From: Azotobacter salinestris
GTDB taxonomy: Bacteria; Pseudomonadota; Gammaproteobacteria; Pseudomonadales; Pseudomonadaceae
NCBI RefSeq assembly: GCF_009363155.1
Contig: NZ_CP045302.1
Coordinates: 1,425,001 to 1,489,000, forward strand
Length of the DNA stretch: 64,000 bases
Direction of reading: 5' to 3'
Positions 49,543 through 60,107 of this stretch are shown one piece after another (the stretch's first letter is position 1; each line of letters begins with the position of its first letter). The translations under genes and the position numbers were made by a program. The notes under the pieces were generated by a model. It ran no database searches and had not been told where the DNA came from. It worked only from the letters and a program-made list of their open reading frames with translations.

Positions 49543-49827
49543 ACCTTCCCCTCCTGCACATGACCGCGGCACGCTAAGAGAAGCCCCGCCACCAAGTCAA
49601 GGCATGGACCGACAATGAAAATCCGCCCCTATGCCGCTACGACAACATAAGAGGCCCATCCATCCCGGCTGCAGAGCACCTGCTCGGTCGCCATGAACAC
49701 CGACCTCCAGTCACCCGGTCATGGCGCATAACAACGATAGACGGGGATAGCAGCGATGGAGCGCGACTCACCAAGGAACAACACCTGCGAATCGACAGGG
49801 GCAGACCTTCGCCAGCCATAAACGGTC
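49543..49827. other. intergenic region, no gene recognised
   Basis: The 285 bases upstream of ung and before the acyl-CoA dehydrogenase remnant show no ORF with a family resemblance. They may hold further decayed DNA from the same lost locus. Confidence 0.4.
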
Positions 49828-50523
49828 ACCTACGCACTACAGGGCAGCAAATCCCTCGCCTTCAGCGCCGGCAGCACCGATGCGCCAACTTTCATGACCT
49901 GCACCGACGAAGCGGGAGCATGCGGCATCTCTGCTTTCTGGTGCCGGCCGATACCGCAGGCATCCGCCACGGACGCAACGATCGGAAGAGGGGCTGGCGC
50001 TCCCTGCCGCCCCATACCCCTTCCCCCTCGAGGATGTGCGCAGCACTCCTGCAGTCAACCACATCGGTCCGAAAGGCCAGGATTCGTCTACATGGAGGCG
50101 ATGGACCGGGGATTTCATATCGCCAGGGGCTCTTCGGTGTGGCATGGGTAGCGCCGGGCTACCTTGCGGATGCCGACAATTCGCCAAGCCGTCGACCGAG
50201 CTCCAGGCCCTGCAGCTCAAGCTCGCCGACATGCTCACTCGATCCACCGCCAGCCGGCAGATGGTACTGCTGGCCAGCGACCGGCTGGACCGTGGGCATC
50301 CGCAGGCTACCCTTCTTTTATTGTGCGATGGCCAGGCGCTTTGCCACCGACCAGTGCCTCGAAATCCGGACGAGGTCCTGCAGCGTCACGGCGGCTCCGG
50401 CTAGCTGAACGCTTATCCGCAGGAGCCTCGGGTACACAACAGCGACGCACACCAGCCCCCGAAGACACCAATGGAATCATGCGAGTGATCATCGTCCGCC
50501 ATGCGCTGGAGAAGGGCAGCACG
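49828..50523 (+). pseudogene. decayed acyl-CoA dehydrogenase
   Basis: Pieces of the middle and C-terminal parts of an acyl-CoA dehydrogenase follow in order but in changing frames: YALQGSKSLAFSAGSTDA and EAGACGISAF; then FLVPADTAGIRHGRNDRKRG; GFVYMEAMDRGFHIARG; ELQALQLKLADM and SRQMVLLASDRLDRGHPQA; AMARRFATDQCLEI; DEVLQRHGGSG; and finally NGIMRVIIVRHALEKGS. At least four frameshifts, a stop and a missing N-terminal half make it non-functional. It ends about 60 bp before an intact enoyl-CoA hydratase, its likely former operon partner. Confidence 0.85.
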
Positions 50524-50582
50524 CTGGAGCGACCGTCACCATCCGGCCACAGCTCTTTCCCGCGCCACTCAAGGAAAACGCC

Positions 50583-51395
50583 ATGAGTCATGCCGTAGAA
50601 ACCTACCATTCCGGCCTCTTTGACCTGACCCACAAGCTGACAGTGGAAAAGCACGGGCATACCGCGCTGATCACCATTAACCATCCGCCGGCCAACACCT
50701 GGGACCGCGACTCGCTGATAGGTCTGCGCCTGTTGCTCGAGCATCTCAATCGCGACGACGACATCTATGCCCTGGTGGTGACCGGGCAGGGAGATAAATT
50801 CTTCAGTGCCGGCGCCGATCTCAAGTTGTTTGCCGATGGTGACAGGGCCCGGGAGATGGCCCGTCGCTTCGGCGAGGCCTTCGAGGCACTGCGCGATTTC
50901 CGGGGCGTCTCCATCGCCGCAATAAATGGCTATGCCATGGGGGGCGGTCTGGAATGCGCGCTGGCTTGCGACATCCGTATTGCCGAGCGCCAGGCCCTGC
51001 TGGCCCTGCCGGAAGCTGCCGTTGGCCTGTTGCCCTGCGCTGGCGGCACCCAACTGCTGCCCTGGCTGGTCGGCGAGGGCTGGGCCAAGCGCATGATTCT
51101 ATGCGGTGAGCGGGTGGACGCCGGAACCGCCCTGCGTATCGGACTCGTTGAAGATGTGGTCGAGCCTGGCGAATCCCGCGGTCAAGCCCTGCTGCTGGCG
51201 GCGAAAGCAGCCCAGCAGAGCCCGGTTGCGGTTCGCACTATCAAGCCTCTGATCCAAGGGGCCCGCGAGCGCGGGCCCAATGGCTGGCTGGCGGAGGAGC
51301 GCGAACGTTTCGTCGATCTCTTCGAGGCAGAAGACACCCACGAAGGCGTCAGTGCCTTTCTTGAGAAGCGTACACCACAGTGGCGTAACCGCTGA
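50583..51395 (+). CDS. enoyl-CoA hydratase/isomerase family protein
   Basis: The 270-residue crotonase-fold protein has the CoA/oxyanion loop SAGADLKLF, the second oxyanion Gly in NGYAMGGGLECALACD, and the acidic catalytic segment LPEAAVGLLPCAGGTQ. In P. aeruginosa the similar gene follows an acyl-CoA dehydrogenase; here that partner is a pseudogene, so the pathway may be partly lost or served by another dehydrogenase. The exact substrate is unknown. Confidence 0.88.
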   Translation: MSHAVETYHSGLFDLTHKLTVEKHGHTALITINHPPANTWDRDSLIGLRLLLEHLNRDDDIYALVVTGQGDKFFSAGADLKLFADGDRAREMARRFGEAFEALRDFRGVSIAAINGYAMGGGLECALACDIRIAERQALLALPEAAVGLLPCAGGTQLLPWLVGEGWAKRMILCGERVDAGTALRIGLVEDVVEPGESRGQALLLAAKAAQQSPVAVRTIKPLIQGARERGPNGWLAEERERFVDLFEAEDTHEGVSAFLEKRTPQWRNR

Positions 51396-51502
51396 TAGCC
51401 CTCCAACCCCGAGGCGCCGGGATACTGGCTTCTCAGCGCAGGACAACCTTTCGACTGCCCCCAGTCGAGGTTGTGCCGATATGTCAGGAATACCCAGGGG
51501 AA

Positions 51503-51973
51503 TCAGTCGGGCCAGCCGTCCCGATCATGTCGCTCATGCCAATTATCTCGCCCCGAATGCCGATGGGGATGATGCCGATCCCAATCGGCGTGCCTGTCCC
51601 GGCCGATACGCTGCTTCCGCTTGCTCTCGATCATGCGCGAATAGCCATCGCGCCGCTCATCTTGATAGGCAGGCGGCTTGCGCCACTCCTGGCGATGTCC
51701 ATGCTGCTCCACCTGACGCCCGTTGTAATAGGGAATCACCTTGCGCCCCGAGTGCCAATCCCGATGGTCTGCACGGGGCCGGTAGCGATGACCCGGACGA
51801 TGCTCATGATCCTCGTGCATGCGGTATCGATAGGCGCCGTCGTAAGAATGATAGGGATACTCCCCATGACCGCGATCGGAGTAATGGCGATGACTGTCAT
51901 GGTCGTAATCGTGTGCAGCGCATCCGTTCAGAAACAGGCCCAGCAAGGCGACCAGCAGAGATCTGCGTAGCAT
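51503..51973 (-). CDS. His/Arg/Asp-rich lipoprotein
   Basis: The 156-residue protein has a clear lipoprotein signal (LLGLFLNGC, Cys18). The mature chain is extremely rich in His, Arg, Asp and Tyr (for example HDYDHDSHRHYSDRGHGEY), with a central segment SGRKVIPYYNGRQV that looks like a small ordered motif. No function is recognised; the composition could bind metal or polyanions. AGGAG lies 10 bp before the ATG. A second small lipoprotein gene lies immediately upstream on the same strand. Confidence 0.75.
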   Translation of the reverse strand: MLRRSLLVALLGLFLNGCAAHDYDHDSHRHYSDRGHGEYPYHSYDGAYRYRMHEDHEHRPGHRYRPRADHRDWHSGRKVIPYYNGRQVEQHGHRQEWRKPPAYQDERRDGYSRMIESKRKQRIGRDRHADWDRHHPHRHSGRDNWHERHDRDGWPD

Positions 51974-51998
51974 GATGGATGCTCTCCTAATGCAGCGA

Positions 51999-52016
51999 GG
52001 TCAGCATATGCTGACC
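51999..52016. repeat. 18-bp perfect palindrome between two lipoprotein genes
   Basis: GGTCAGCATATGCTGACC is fully self-complementary. It lies 26 bp upstream of the His-rich lipoprotein start and 43 bp after the stop of the preceding gene. It could be an operator or an RNA hairpin at the junction. Confidence 0.7.
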
Positions 52017-52059
52017 CCCGCTAGATGGCATCCTTTTGACATCGAAAGGGTACTCTCGT

Positions 52060-52239
52060 TCAACAGTTACCCTTTTTGGCCTGTCCAGGCGGGCAGAAAT
52101 GTCCACTATGTCCCCCATGACGACCACCCAGATCAAGATGCACGCCATCACCAACCTCAGCGCGAACACCAGGCGCACTAATACTGCACCCGCTCAGCAG
52201 CAAAACTGCCCCCAAAAGACACAGCGACAAGCCACGCAT
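52060..52239 (-). CDS. small lipoprotein, 59 residues
   Basis: This short gene starts with a strong GAGGAG ribosome-binding site 6 bp before its ATG and encodes a lipoprotein signal (CLLGAVLLLSGC, Cys18). The His/Gly-rich mature region contains LDLGGRHGGHSGH and ends in FCPPGQAKKGNC. The tail CPPGQAKKG-C recurs, as I recall, in small pseudomonad lipoproteins of unknown function. An overlapping 63-codon ORF in another frame is a shadow. It probably forms an operon with the His-rich lipoprotein. Confidence 0.78.
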   Translation of the reverse strand: MRGLSLCLLGAVLLLSGCSISAPGVRAEVGDGVHLDLGGRHGGHSGHFCPPGQAKKGNC

Positions 52240-52437
52240 AGGAAACTCCTCGTATTCTCTTTAATAAATAAAAACCAATAAAAACAAAAAGTTAACATCA
52301 AAATTAGAGCATAATCTCAGAATTATTATGGTTATTCTAAACGCGAGAGCTTCCCCTTTGCCATTACCCTTCAGCGGACTTGTGCACTGGTTCGGTGAGA
52401 AATCCATCTTTAGCACCAAGATGGTGCAATTATTGTC

Positions 52438-52659
52438 ATGAGCTCGAAAACGGATCCTCAGCACTGCCCCCTATGTGGCAATCCCAACACCTGCGCGCAG
52501 GCCAATCCCTCACAGGTACAAGCCACCTGCTGGTGCTTTTCCAAGACGGTCAGTCCTGCAGTTCTAAAGGCCGTACCGGCAGACCTGCGCGACCGCGCCT
52601 GCCTGTGCCCCCATTGCCTGCAAAGACTGCAAGACGAGACGAGCTCCGATGCGCCTTGA
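52438..52659 (+). CDS. cysteine-rich CWC family protein
   Basis: This 73-residue protein has CPLCG, NTC, TCWCF and CLCPHCL cysteine clusters, the pattern of the CWC (PF14375-like) family, likely zinc-binding. Function is unknown. It overlaps rsuA by 11 bp, a pairing that suggests a link to rRNA or translation. No strong ribosome-binding site is seen. Confidence 0.8.
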   Translation: MSSKTDPQHCPLCGNPNTCAQANPSQVQATCWCFSKTVSPAVLKAVPADLRDRACLCPHCLQRLQDETSSDAP

Positions 52660-53341
52660 CCGCTTTCTCGGCAATCAACCCTGCTTCAACCGCCGCGATG
52701 CCCGCCTGCTCCTGGCCCTCGGACAGGTGCGCGTCGATGGCCAAGTGGTCCGCGACGGGCACGTCGATGTCCGCGAATTCAGCCGGATCGAGCTGGACGG
52801 CAAGGTCCTGCAGCCTGGCAGGGCGGCGCGCTACTTCATGCTGCACAAGCCTGCAGGAGTGGTCAGCGCTACCTGTCATGAGCAGCACCGTACCGTGCTC
52901 GATCTGTTGGACGAGCCGGACAGACAGGATCTGCATCTGGCCGGGCGTCTTGATCTCGGCACCACCGGCCTGCTGCTGCTCACCAATGACGGACACTGGT
53001 CACGCCGTATCACCCACCCAAGACACAAACTGGCCAAGGTGTATTACGTGGAGACTGTCGAGCCGATCGACGAGGAATACATCGAGACATTCGCTCGCGG
53101 CCTCTATTTCGCCTTCGAGGGTCTCGTTACCCAGCCCGCCCACCTGGAGCTGCTCGGTAGCCGCAGTGCCCGGCTGACGCTGTTCGAGGGGCGCTACCAT
53201 CAGGTCAAGCGAATGTTCGGGCACTTCCGCAACCGCGTGCTGCGCCTGCACCGGGAAAGCATGGGGCCACTGCAACTGGAGCCGGAGCTGGCGCCCGGCC
53301 ATTACCGCGCCTTGACGCAGGAGGAAGTCCAGTTGATTTGA
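52649..53341 (+). CDS. rsuA: 16S rRNA pseudouridine-516 synthase
   Basis: The 230-residue RsuA-family enzyme has an N-terminal S4-like domain (MRLDRFLGN to VRVDGQVV) and the catalytic motif GRLDLGTTGLLLLTNDG with its Asp. The C-terminal YHQVKRMFGHFRNRV box separates RsuA-type enzymes from RluA types. It is coupled to the CWC gene upstream. Confidence 0.9.
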   Translation: MRLDRFLGNQPCFNRRDARLLLALGQVRVDGQVVRDGHVDVREFSRIELDGKVLQPGRAARYFMLHKPAGVVSATCHEQHRTVLDLLDEPDRQDLHLAGRLDLGTTGLLLLTNDGHWSRRITHPRHKLAKVYYVETVEPIDEEYIETFARGLYFAFEGLVTQPAHLELLGSRSARLTLFEGRYHQVKRMFGHFRNRVLRLHRESMGPLQLEPELAPGHYRALTQEEVQLI

Positions 53342-53403
53342 GGGGAAACGCCCAGAGAACCGGGATGACTCAAGGGAGGCAGACGGAACCCGTCCAGGGC
53401 GCA

Positions 53404-53437
53404 GACAAAAGCAAACGCCCCGAACAAGTCGGGGCGT
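53404..53437 (-). terminator. rho-independent terminator after groEL
   Basis: The minus strand reads ACGCCCCGA, a 5-nt loop, TCGGGGCGT, then TTGCTTTTGT. It lies 50 bp after the groEL stop. Confidence 0.85.
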
Positions 53438-53486
53438 CTGTGGATAGCAGTCCCTGCGCGAGGACAGGGAATCGGACGGGCAGGAC

Positions 53487-55139
<1,653 letters not shown>

Positions 55140-55173
55140 TCAATCTTGGATTTTCTATGGAGACTCGCGGGAA

Positions 55174-55467
55174 TCAGGCTTCGATGACGGCAAGGATTTC
55201 GCTCTCGCCCATCACCAGCAGATCTTCACCATCGACCTTGATGGTGTTGCTGCCGGAATAGGGGCCGAACACCACCTTGTCGCCGACCTTCACGGCCAGC
55301 GGACGGACTTCGCCGTTGTCCAGCACGCGACCAATGCCGACAGCGACGACTTCGCCACGGTTCGGCTTTTCGGCAGCGGAGCCTGGCAGCACGATGCCGC
55401 CAGCAGTCTTGGTTTCTTCTTCGCTACGACGAATTACGACGCGGTCATGCAGAGGACGAAGCTTCAT
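55174..55467 (-). CDS. groS: 10-kDa co-chaperonin GroES
   Basis: The 97-residue co-chaperonin caps GroEL. The start [14 protein letters not shown], the mobile loop [12 protein letters not shown], and [12 protein letters not shown] match the family. It is the first gene of groESL under a sigma32-type promoter. Confidence 0.98.
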   Translation of the reverse strand: MKLRPLHDRVVIRRSEEETKTAGGIVLPGSAAEKPNRGEVVAVGIGRVLDNGEVRPLAVKVGDKVVFGPYSGSNTIKVDGEDLLVMGESEILAVIEA

Positions 55468-55614
55468 TGTCGATCTCTCCTAGTTTTTTCTATTGTTTCA
55501 GCAACCGATGCCTTCATCGGCCCGTTAGTAAAAGCCGGCACTGCCGGTTGCGGCCCGCGGTGCGGGACCGCAGAAGATAGCCTGCCGTCCGACAGGAACC
55601 TTGCGGTGTCCGCT

Positions 55615-55642
55615 AGATGTGGGCACTCAAAAGCATTTCAAG
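55615..55642 (-). promoter_or_regulatory. sigma32 heat-shock promoter of groESL
   Basis: The minus strand has CTTGAAA (55636-55642), a 12-bp spacer and CCCACATCT (55615-55623), fitting the sigma32 consensus. It lies about 150 bp before groES. The rest of the 427-bp gap to fxsA holds no recognised gene; the leader is GC-rich with short inverted repeats. Confidence 0.7.
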
Positions 55643-55894
55643 GGCGGTATAAAAAAATTTTCCAACCGCCGGTCCGGTTGCGGGCCATGGTGACGCCGGC
55701 CGCGAACAGTCAAACCGCATGGCACTTCCCCCGGGCCGACGCTACGGCCAGATGGATTTCAGCAGCCGGCGAGAACAAGCGGGAGCGCAGGACAGGAAGC
55801 TTGCCGGCTTGTGGCCGAGCGGCAGGATGATCATCTTTGCAGCGACCAGAGCGAATCCCGGGGTGTGACGAGGAGCAAGGAGCGGGCGCACGAC

Positions 55895-56365
55895 TCAATC
55901 GTCACGTCGCTCGTATTCGCCCTCGATGACATTGGGACGGGAGGCCTCCGGGCGGGATTGCCCGGACCGGGCGGACAGATCGTCGAAGAAGGCGCGCCGG
56001 CGCAAGGCCTGCTCCTCGGTACGCCGACGCAGCCGGTTCAGCAGAAAATGCCGCGTGAAGGGCAGCAGGCAAGGTACGGCCAGCAGGTCGCTGATGAAGC
56101 CGGGCAGCAGCAGCAGACCGCCACCGATGGCGATCAGCAGCCCGTCGAGCATTTCCTGCTCCGGCAACTCACCACGCGCCAACCGCTCGCGGGCACGCCA
56201 GGCGGTCGCCACACCGGCAAGGCGCAGGACCATCCCCCCCACCAGAACGCCAAGGACGATCAGCAGCAGCGTCGGCAGGACACCAATCGCGGAGCCGACC
56301 TTGATCATCACGGCCAGCTCGAGCAGGGGGAACAGCAGAAACAGCAGTAGAAAAGCACGCATCAA
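55895..56365 (-). CDS. fxsA: FxsA membrane protein
   Basis: The 156-residue cytoplasmic-membrane protein has three or so hydrophobic helices (about 2-22, 24-48, 76-98) and a polar C-terminal tail. In E. coli overproduced FxsA relieves exclusion of phage T7 by F; its normal role is unclear. The fxsA-groESL order is common. Two adjacent ATGs are possible starts. Confidence 0.9.
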   Translation of the reverse strand: MMRAFLLLFLLFPLLELAVMIKVGSAIGVLPTLLLIVLGVLVGGMVLRLAGVATAWRARERLARGELPEQEMLDGLLIAIGGGLLLLPGFISDLLAVPCLLPFTRHFLLNRLRRRTEEQALRRRAFFDDLSARSGQSRPEASRPNVIEGEYERRDD

Positions 56366-56429
56366 TGATTTTCCCGGGCGGAAGAACTCTTCCGGTTACC
56401 TAACTAAATGGGCCCTTTCTGCCGCCAAT

Positions 56430-57167
56430 TCAAGCCTGCCCCTCCCCGATGGTCGGCCAGACCTTGGCTTGGGCCAGTCGCACCAGGGCCTGGCGCACCA
56501 TGGCGGGAGTGTTACAGGATGCTGGAAAGGACAGCCAGTACAGTGCCTGACCGATGCGCAGATGAAAGCCTTCGCTGTCGATACCGACCATTTCCGCCGG
56601 CTCGTCGGCCGGCAGACCGGCCAGTTCGACATAATGGGCGATGGCCTCGACATGGTCGTGGTTCATGTGCCCGATCATACCGGCTTCAACCTCTCCGGCG
56701 AAGGGGTTGGCCAGTTCCACGCCCTCCAGCCAGTGAATCGAGCCGAAACCGCCGATGAAGCGCCAGCGCACCGGCTCCAGTACCCAGAAATCGAAGTCGT
56801 GGGCGCGATGATAGTCCCGGGAAGCCGGAAAATAGCGGTAATAGCGTGCAGCGGCCTCCTCGATCAGGGCCTCGTCCTGCAACGGCCAGGCCTCGGCCAT
56901 GAGCGTCAGGCGCCCGGCGGCTTGCACATCGAGCGCTCCACGCTCGCCGACCAGCAGCGAGCACCTGCGGTCGGCGTGCAGGTTGCGGGTGTGCTGGGCG
57001 ATCCGGCTGATCAGCAGCAGCGGACGGCCCGCCGCATCCAGGCAATAAGGCACCGCCGATCCGAAAGGGAAGCCAGGGAGGCTCTGGGACAGGGTCGCTA
57101 GCGCTCCGCGGTACTCTTTGAGTAATAATTGTCGGGCATCCTTTAGGTCCTTCACCTTCACGCTCAC
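56430..57167 (-). CDS. hugZ: HugZ-family heme oxygenase/pyridoxamine-oxidase-like protein
   Basis: This 245-residue protein has an N-terminal split-barrel (FGSAVPYCLDAAGRPLLLIS) and a C-terminal DUF2470-like domain with GMIGHMNHDHVEAIAHY, which in HugZ holds the heme-binding His. The GTG start at 57167 has GAGGAG 7 bp upstream. A heme-utilisation role is inferred; flavin-oxidase activity is less likely. Confidence 0.85.
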   Translation of the reverse strand: MSVKVKDLKDARQLLLKEYRGALATLSQSLPGFPFGSAVPYCLDAAGRPLLLISRIAQHTRNLHADRRCSLLVGERGALDVQAAGRLTLMAEAWPLQDEALIEEAAARYYRYFPASRDYHRAHDFDFWVLEPVRWRFIGGFGSIHWLEGVELANPFAGEVEAGMIGHMNHDHVEAIAHYVELAGLPADEPAEMVGIDSEGFHLRIGQALYWLSFPASCNTPAMVRQALVRLAQAKVWPTIGEGQA

Positions 57168-57272
57168 CTTATGGCTCCTCGTCGAAGATCCGTCGCAACG
57201 GACAAGTGCCCAGCATAGCGAGTAACGGCACCGGTGAGGCAACAGTGAATCCATCCCAGCGAGGGATAGCAG

Positions 57273-58031
57273 ATGCAACTGAACGATAAGGTCATCATCA
57301 TCACCGGAGGTTGTCAGGGGCTGGGGCGGTCCATGGCCGAATATCTGGCAGCCAGGGGCGCAAGGCTCGCGCTGGTCGATCTCAACGCGGAAAAGCTCGA
57401 CGACACCGTCACGGCCTGCCGGGCGGCCGGTGGCGAGGCGCGCGCCTACCTGTGTAATGTGGTCAAGGAAGAAGAGGTCATGCAGATGGTCGCCCAGGTG
57501 GCGAAGGACTTCGGAGCGATCAACGGCCTGGTGAACAATGCCGGCATCCTGCGCGACGGCCTCACTGTCAAGCTCAAGGACGGCGAGCTGAGCACCCTGA
57601 GCCTGGCCCAGTGGCAGGCGGTGATCGATGTCAACCTGACCGGGGTATTCCTCTGCACGCGGGAAGTGGCGGCGAAGATGATCGAACTGGGCAACCACGG
57701 CGCCATCATCAACATTTCCTCCATTTCCCGCGCCGGCAACATGGGCCAGGCCAACTACTCCGCGGCCAAGGCCGGGGTGGCGGCTGATACCGTGGTCTGG
57801 GCCAGGGAGCTGGCACGCCACGGCATCCGCGTGGCGGCCATCGCCCCGGGATTCATCGAGACCGAGATGACTGCCAGCATGCGGCCCGAGGCGTTGGAAA
57901 AGATGACCGCCGGCATTCCACTCAAGCGCATGGGCAAGCCCGCGGAAATCGCCCATGCTGCCGCCTTCATCTTCGAGAACGACTATTTCACCGGGCGCGT
58001 CCTCGAACTGGATGGCGGCCTGCGACTGTAA
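57273..58031 (+). CDS. short-chain dehydrogenase/reductase (FabG-like)
   Basis: The 252-residue Rossmann oxidoreductase has TGGCQGLG (cofactor Gly motif), NNAG, catalytic Ser in NISSISR, YSAAK (Tyr-Lys), and PGFIETEM. It resembles 3-oxoacyl-ACP reductases but lies outside a fab operon, so the substrate is open. Confidence 0.88.
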   Translation: MQLNDKVIIITGGCQGLGRSMAEYLAARGARLALVDLNAEKLDDTVTACRAAGGEARAYLCNVVKEEEVMQMVAQVAKDFGAINGLVNNAGILRDGLTVKLKDGELSTLSLAQWQAVIDVNLTGVFLCTREVAAKMIELGNHGAIINISSISRAGNMGQANYSAAKAGVAADTVVWARELARHGIRVAAIAPGFIETEMTASMRPEALEKMTAGIPLKRMGKPAEIAHAAAFIFENDYFTGRVLELDGGLRL

Positions 58032-58071
58032 GCTAACCGGCTCCGGGCGAGAGCCTGGAGCCAATTTCCCG

Positions 58072-58485
58072 ATGCACTCTGCAGACATCCACGCTCAGTT
58101 CCGCGAGCCCGCAGCGGAGCATGCCGCCAGACGCCGACAGGCTGTTTACCAGACGCTGGCGCAGGTGCCCCCCGGCCGGGTGGTCAGCTATGGATACCTC
58201 GCCGAGCTGGCCGGACTCGGCCGGGCAGCCCGCTGGGTCGGTCGTGTCCTGGCGCAGTTGCCGGCAGATACACGCCTGCCCTGGCACCGCGTAGTTGCCG
58301 CCGACGGCCGGCTCAGCCTTGCCCCGGGCACCCCCGCCGGCGACGAGCAGCGCGCCCGCCTGCACGCGGAAGGACTGGTCATACACGGCAATCGCGTGGA
58401 TATTCGCCGGCACGTCTGGCATCCGAATGATGCTGCGGTTAGAGTGCGCCCTTTGCCCGCCACCACGAAGTCCCATGTCCCATAA
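58072..58485 (+). CDS. alkyltransferase-like (ATL) DNA-binding protein
   Basis: The 137-residue protein has the O6-alkylguanine transferase fold (VPPGRVVSYGYLAELAG, RAARWVGR) but Trp replaces the reactive Cys (PWHRV instead of PCHRV). ATL proteins of this type flag O6-alkylguanine for nucleotide-excision repair instead of transferring the alkyl group. It overlaps ampG by 11 bp. Confidence 0.9.
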   Translation: MHSADIHAQFREPAAEHAARRRQAVYQTLAQVPPGRVVSYGYLAELAGLGRAARWVGRVLAQLPADTRLPWHRVVAADGRLSLAPGTPAGDEQRARLHAEGLVIHGNRVDIRRHVWHPNDAAVRVRPLPATTKSHVP

Positions 58486-60022
58486 ATCCTGGCGCGACGC
58501 CCTCGCTGCCTATGCCAGCCCTGCCACCTTGGCCCTGCTGCTGCTCGGTTTTGCCGCTGGCCTGCCCTACATGTTGGTGTTCTCCACCCTGTCGGTGTGG
58601 CTGCGCGAAGCCGGGGTCGCCCGCGAGACCATCGGGTATGCCAGCCTGATCGGCCTGGCCTATGCCTTCAAGTGGATCTGGGCCCCCCTGCTCGACCAGT
58701 GGCGGCTGCCGCTGCTCGGCCGCCTCGGCCGGCGACGCTCCTGGCTGTTGCTGTCGCAGATACTGGTCGCCCTGGGGCTGGCCGGCATGGCGCTTTGCGA
58801 TCCACAGCGCGCCCTGCCCTGGCTGATCGCCCTGGCGGTAATGGTCGCCTTCGCCTCGGCCACCCAGGATATCGCAGTGGACGCCTATCGCCTGGAGATT
58901 GCCGAGGGCACCCGCCAGGCCGCCCTGGCTGCCAGCTACATGGCCGGCTACCGGGTATCCGCCCTGCTGGCCACCGCCGGAGCCCTGTACTTCGCCGACT
59001 GGTTCGGCTCCACCAGCGGGTTCTACAAGGCCTCCGCCTGGGGCTCCACCTACCTGGTGTTCGCCCTGCTGATGCTGCCCGGCCTGATCACCACCCTGCT
59101 GATGCGCGAACCTGCAGTCCCCGTGCAGACCCAGCAGGAGGCGGCGCGCTTCAGTTTCAACCACCAGATGCTGTCGATCCTGGTGTTGATCGTGCTCATG
59201 GTCTCGGTGCCGGCGACCTTCACCCAGCTCTACAGCAGCGACATCCTGCTGGTGCTGCAGGGACGCATGGGCGTGTTCGAACTGATCGGCGAGGATCGCG
59301 CCTTCCTGCGCTTTCTGCTCTACCTCATCCTCTCGACTCTGTGCCTGTCGGCCATGGGCCGGCGCAGCCTGGCGCCGGTGCTGACCCCGATCAGCGACTT
59401 CATCCAGCGCTATCGCTGGCAGGCCCTGCTGCTGCTCGGTCTGATAGCCACCTATCGCCTGTCGGATACGGTACTCGGCGTGATGGCCAACGTATTCTAC
59501 ATCGACCAGGGCTTCACCAAGGAGCAGATCGCCAGCGTCAGCAAGCTGTTCGGCCTGATCATGACCCTGCTCGGCGCCGGCTTCGGCGGCCTGCTGATCG
59601 TCCGCTTCGGCATCCTGCCGATCCTCTTCATCGGCGGCGCGGCTTCCGCCGCCACCAACCTGCTGTTCCTGATGCTCACCGGCATGGGCGCCAACCTGGA
59701 GATGCTGGTAGTGACCATCTCCTGCGACAACTTCAGCTCCGGCCTGGCGACCTCGGCCTTCGTCGCCTACCTGTCGAGCCTGACCAGCCTGAAATTCTCC
59801 GCCACCCAGTACGCCCTGCTCAGCTCGATCATGCTGCTGCTGCCGCGGCTGATCGGCGGCTATTCCGGCGTGCTGGTGGAAAAGCACGGCTACGGCGAGT
59901 TCTTCCTGTTCACCGCCCTGCTCGGCGTGCCGACCCTCGTGCTGATTCTCTGGCAGTCGCGCCAGCAGCCTCTCGGCCCCGAGCCCTCGGAAGACGGCGA
60001 TGCGGTGACCGAACGGTCATGA
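58475..60022 (+). CDS. ampG: muropeptide permease AmpG
   Basis: This 515-residue major-facilitator protein imports GlcNAc-anhydroMurNAc peptides for cell-wall recycling, linked to AmpC induction in pseudomonads. About 12-14 hydrophobic helices are visible, with the AmpG-type segments GLPYMLVFSTLSVWLREAGV and ATQDIAVDAYRLE. The start at 58475 overlaps the ATL gene. It ends without the longer C-terminal extension I recall in the P. aeruginosa protein. Confidence 0.9.
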   Translation: MSHKSWRDALAAYASPATLALLLLGFAAGLPYMLVFSTLSVWLREAGVARETIGYASLIGLAYAFKWIWAPLLDQWRLPLLGRLGRRRSWLLLSQILVALGLAGMALCDPQRALPWLIALAVMVAFASATQDIAVDAYRLEIAEGTRQAALAASYMAGYRVSALLATAGALYFADWFGSTSGFYKASAWGSTYLVFALLMLPGLITTLLMREPAVPVQTQQEAARFSFNHQMLSILVLIVLMVSVPATFTQLYSSDILLVLQGRMGVFELIGEDRAFLRFLLYLILSTLCLSAMGRRSLAPVLTPISDFIQRYRWQALLLLGLIATYRLSDTVLGVMANVFYIDQGFTKEQIASVSKLFGLIMTLLGAGFGGLLIVRFGILPILFIGGAASAATNLLFLMLTGMGANLEMLVVTISCDNFSSGLATSAFVAYLSSLTSLKFSATQYALLSSIMLLLPRLIGGYSGVLVEKHGYGEFFLFTALLGVPTLVLILWQSRQQPLGPEPSEDGDAVTERS

Positions 60023-60107
60023 TTCGCGCCCCGATCCACAATGCAATCGCCCCGGCCTGACCAAGGCGATTGCATACTGGACACTGCGCTCCAAGGCTCG
60101 GCGCGGG

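Noticed and set aside
51987-52178. 63-codon hydrophobic frame on the minus strand
   Set aside because: It overlaps the 59-codon lipoprotein in another frame. The latter has a much better ribosome-binding site and a real lipobox.
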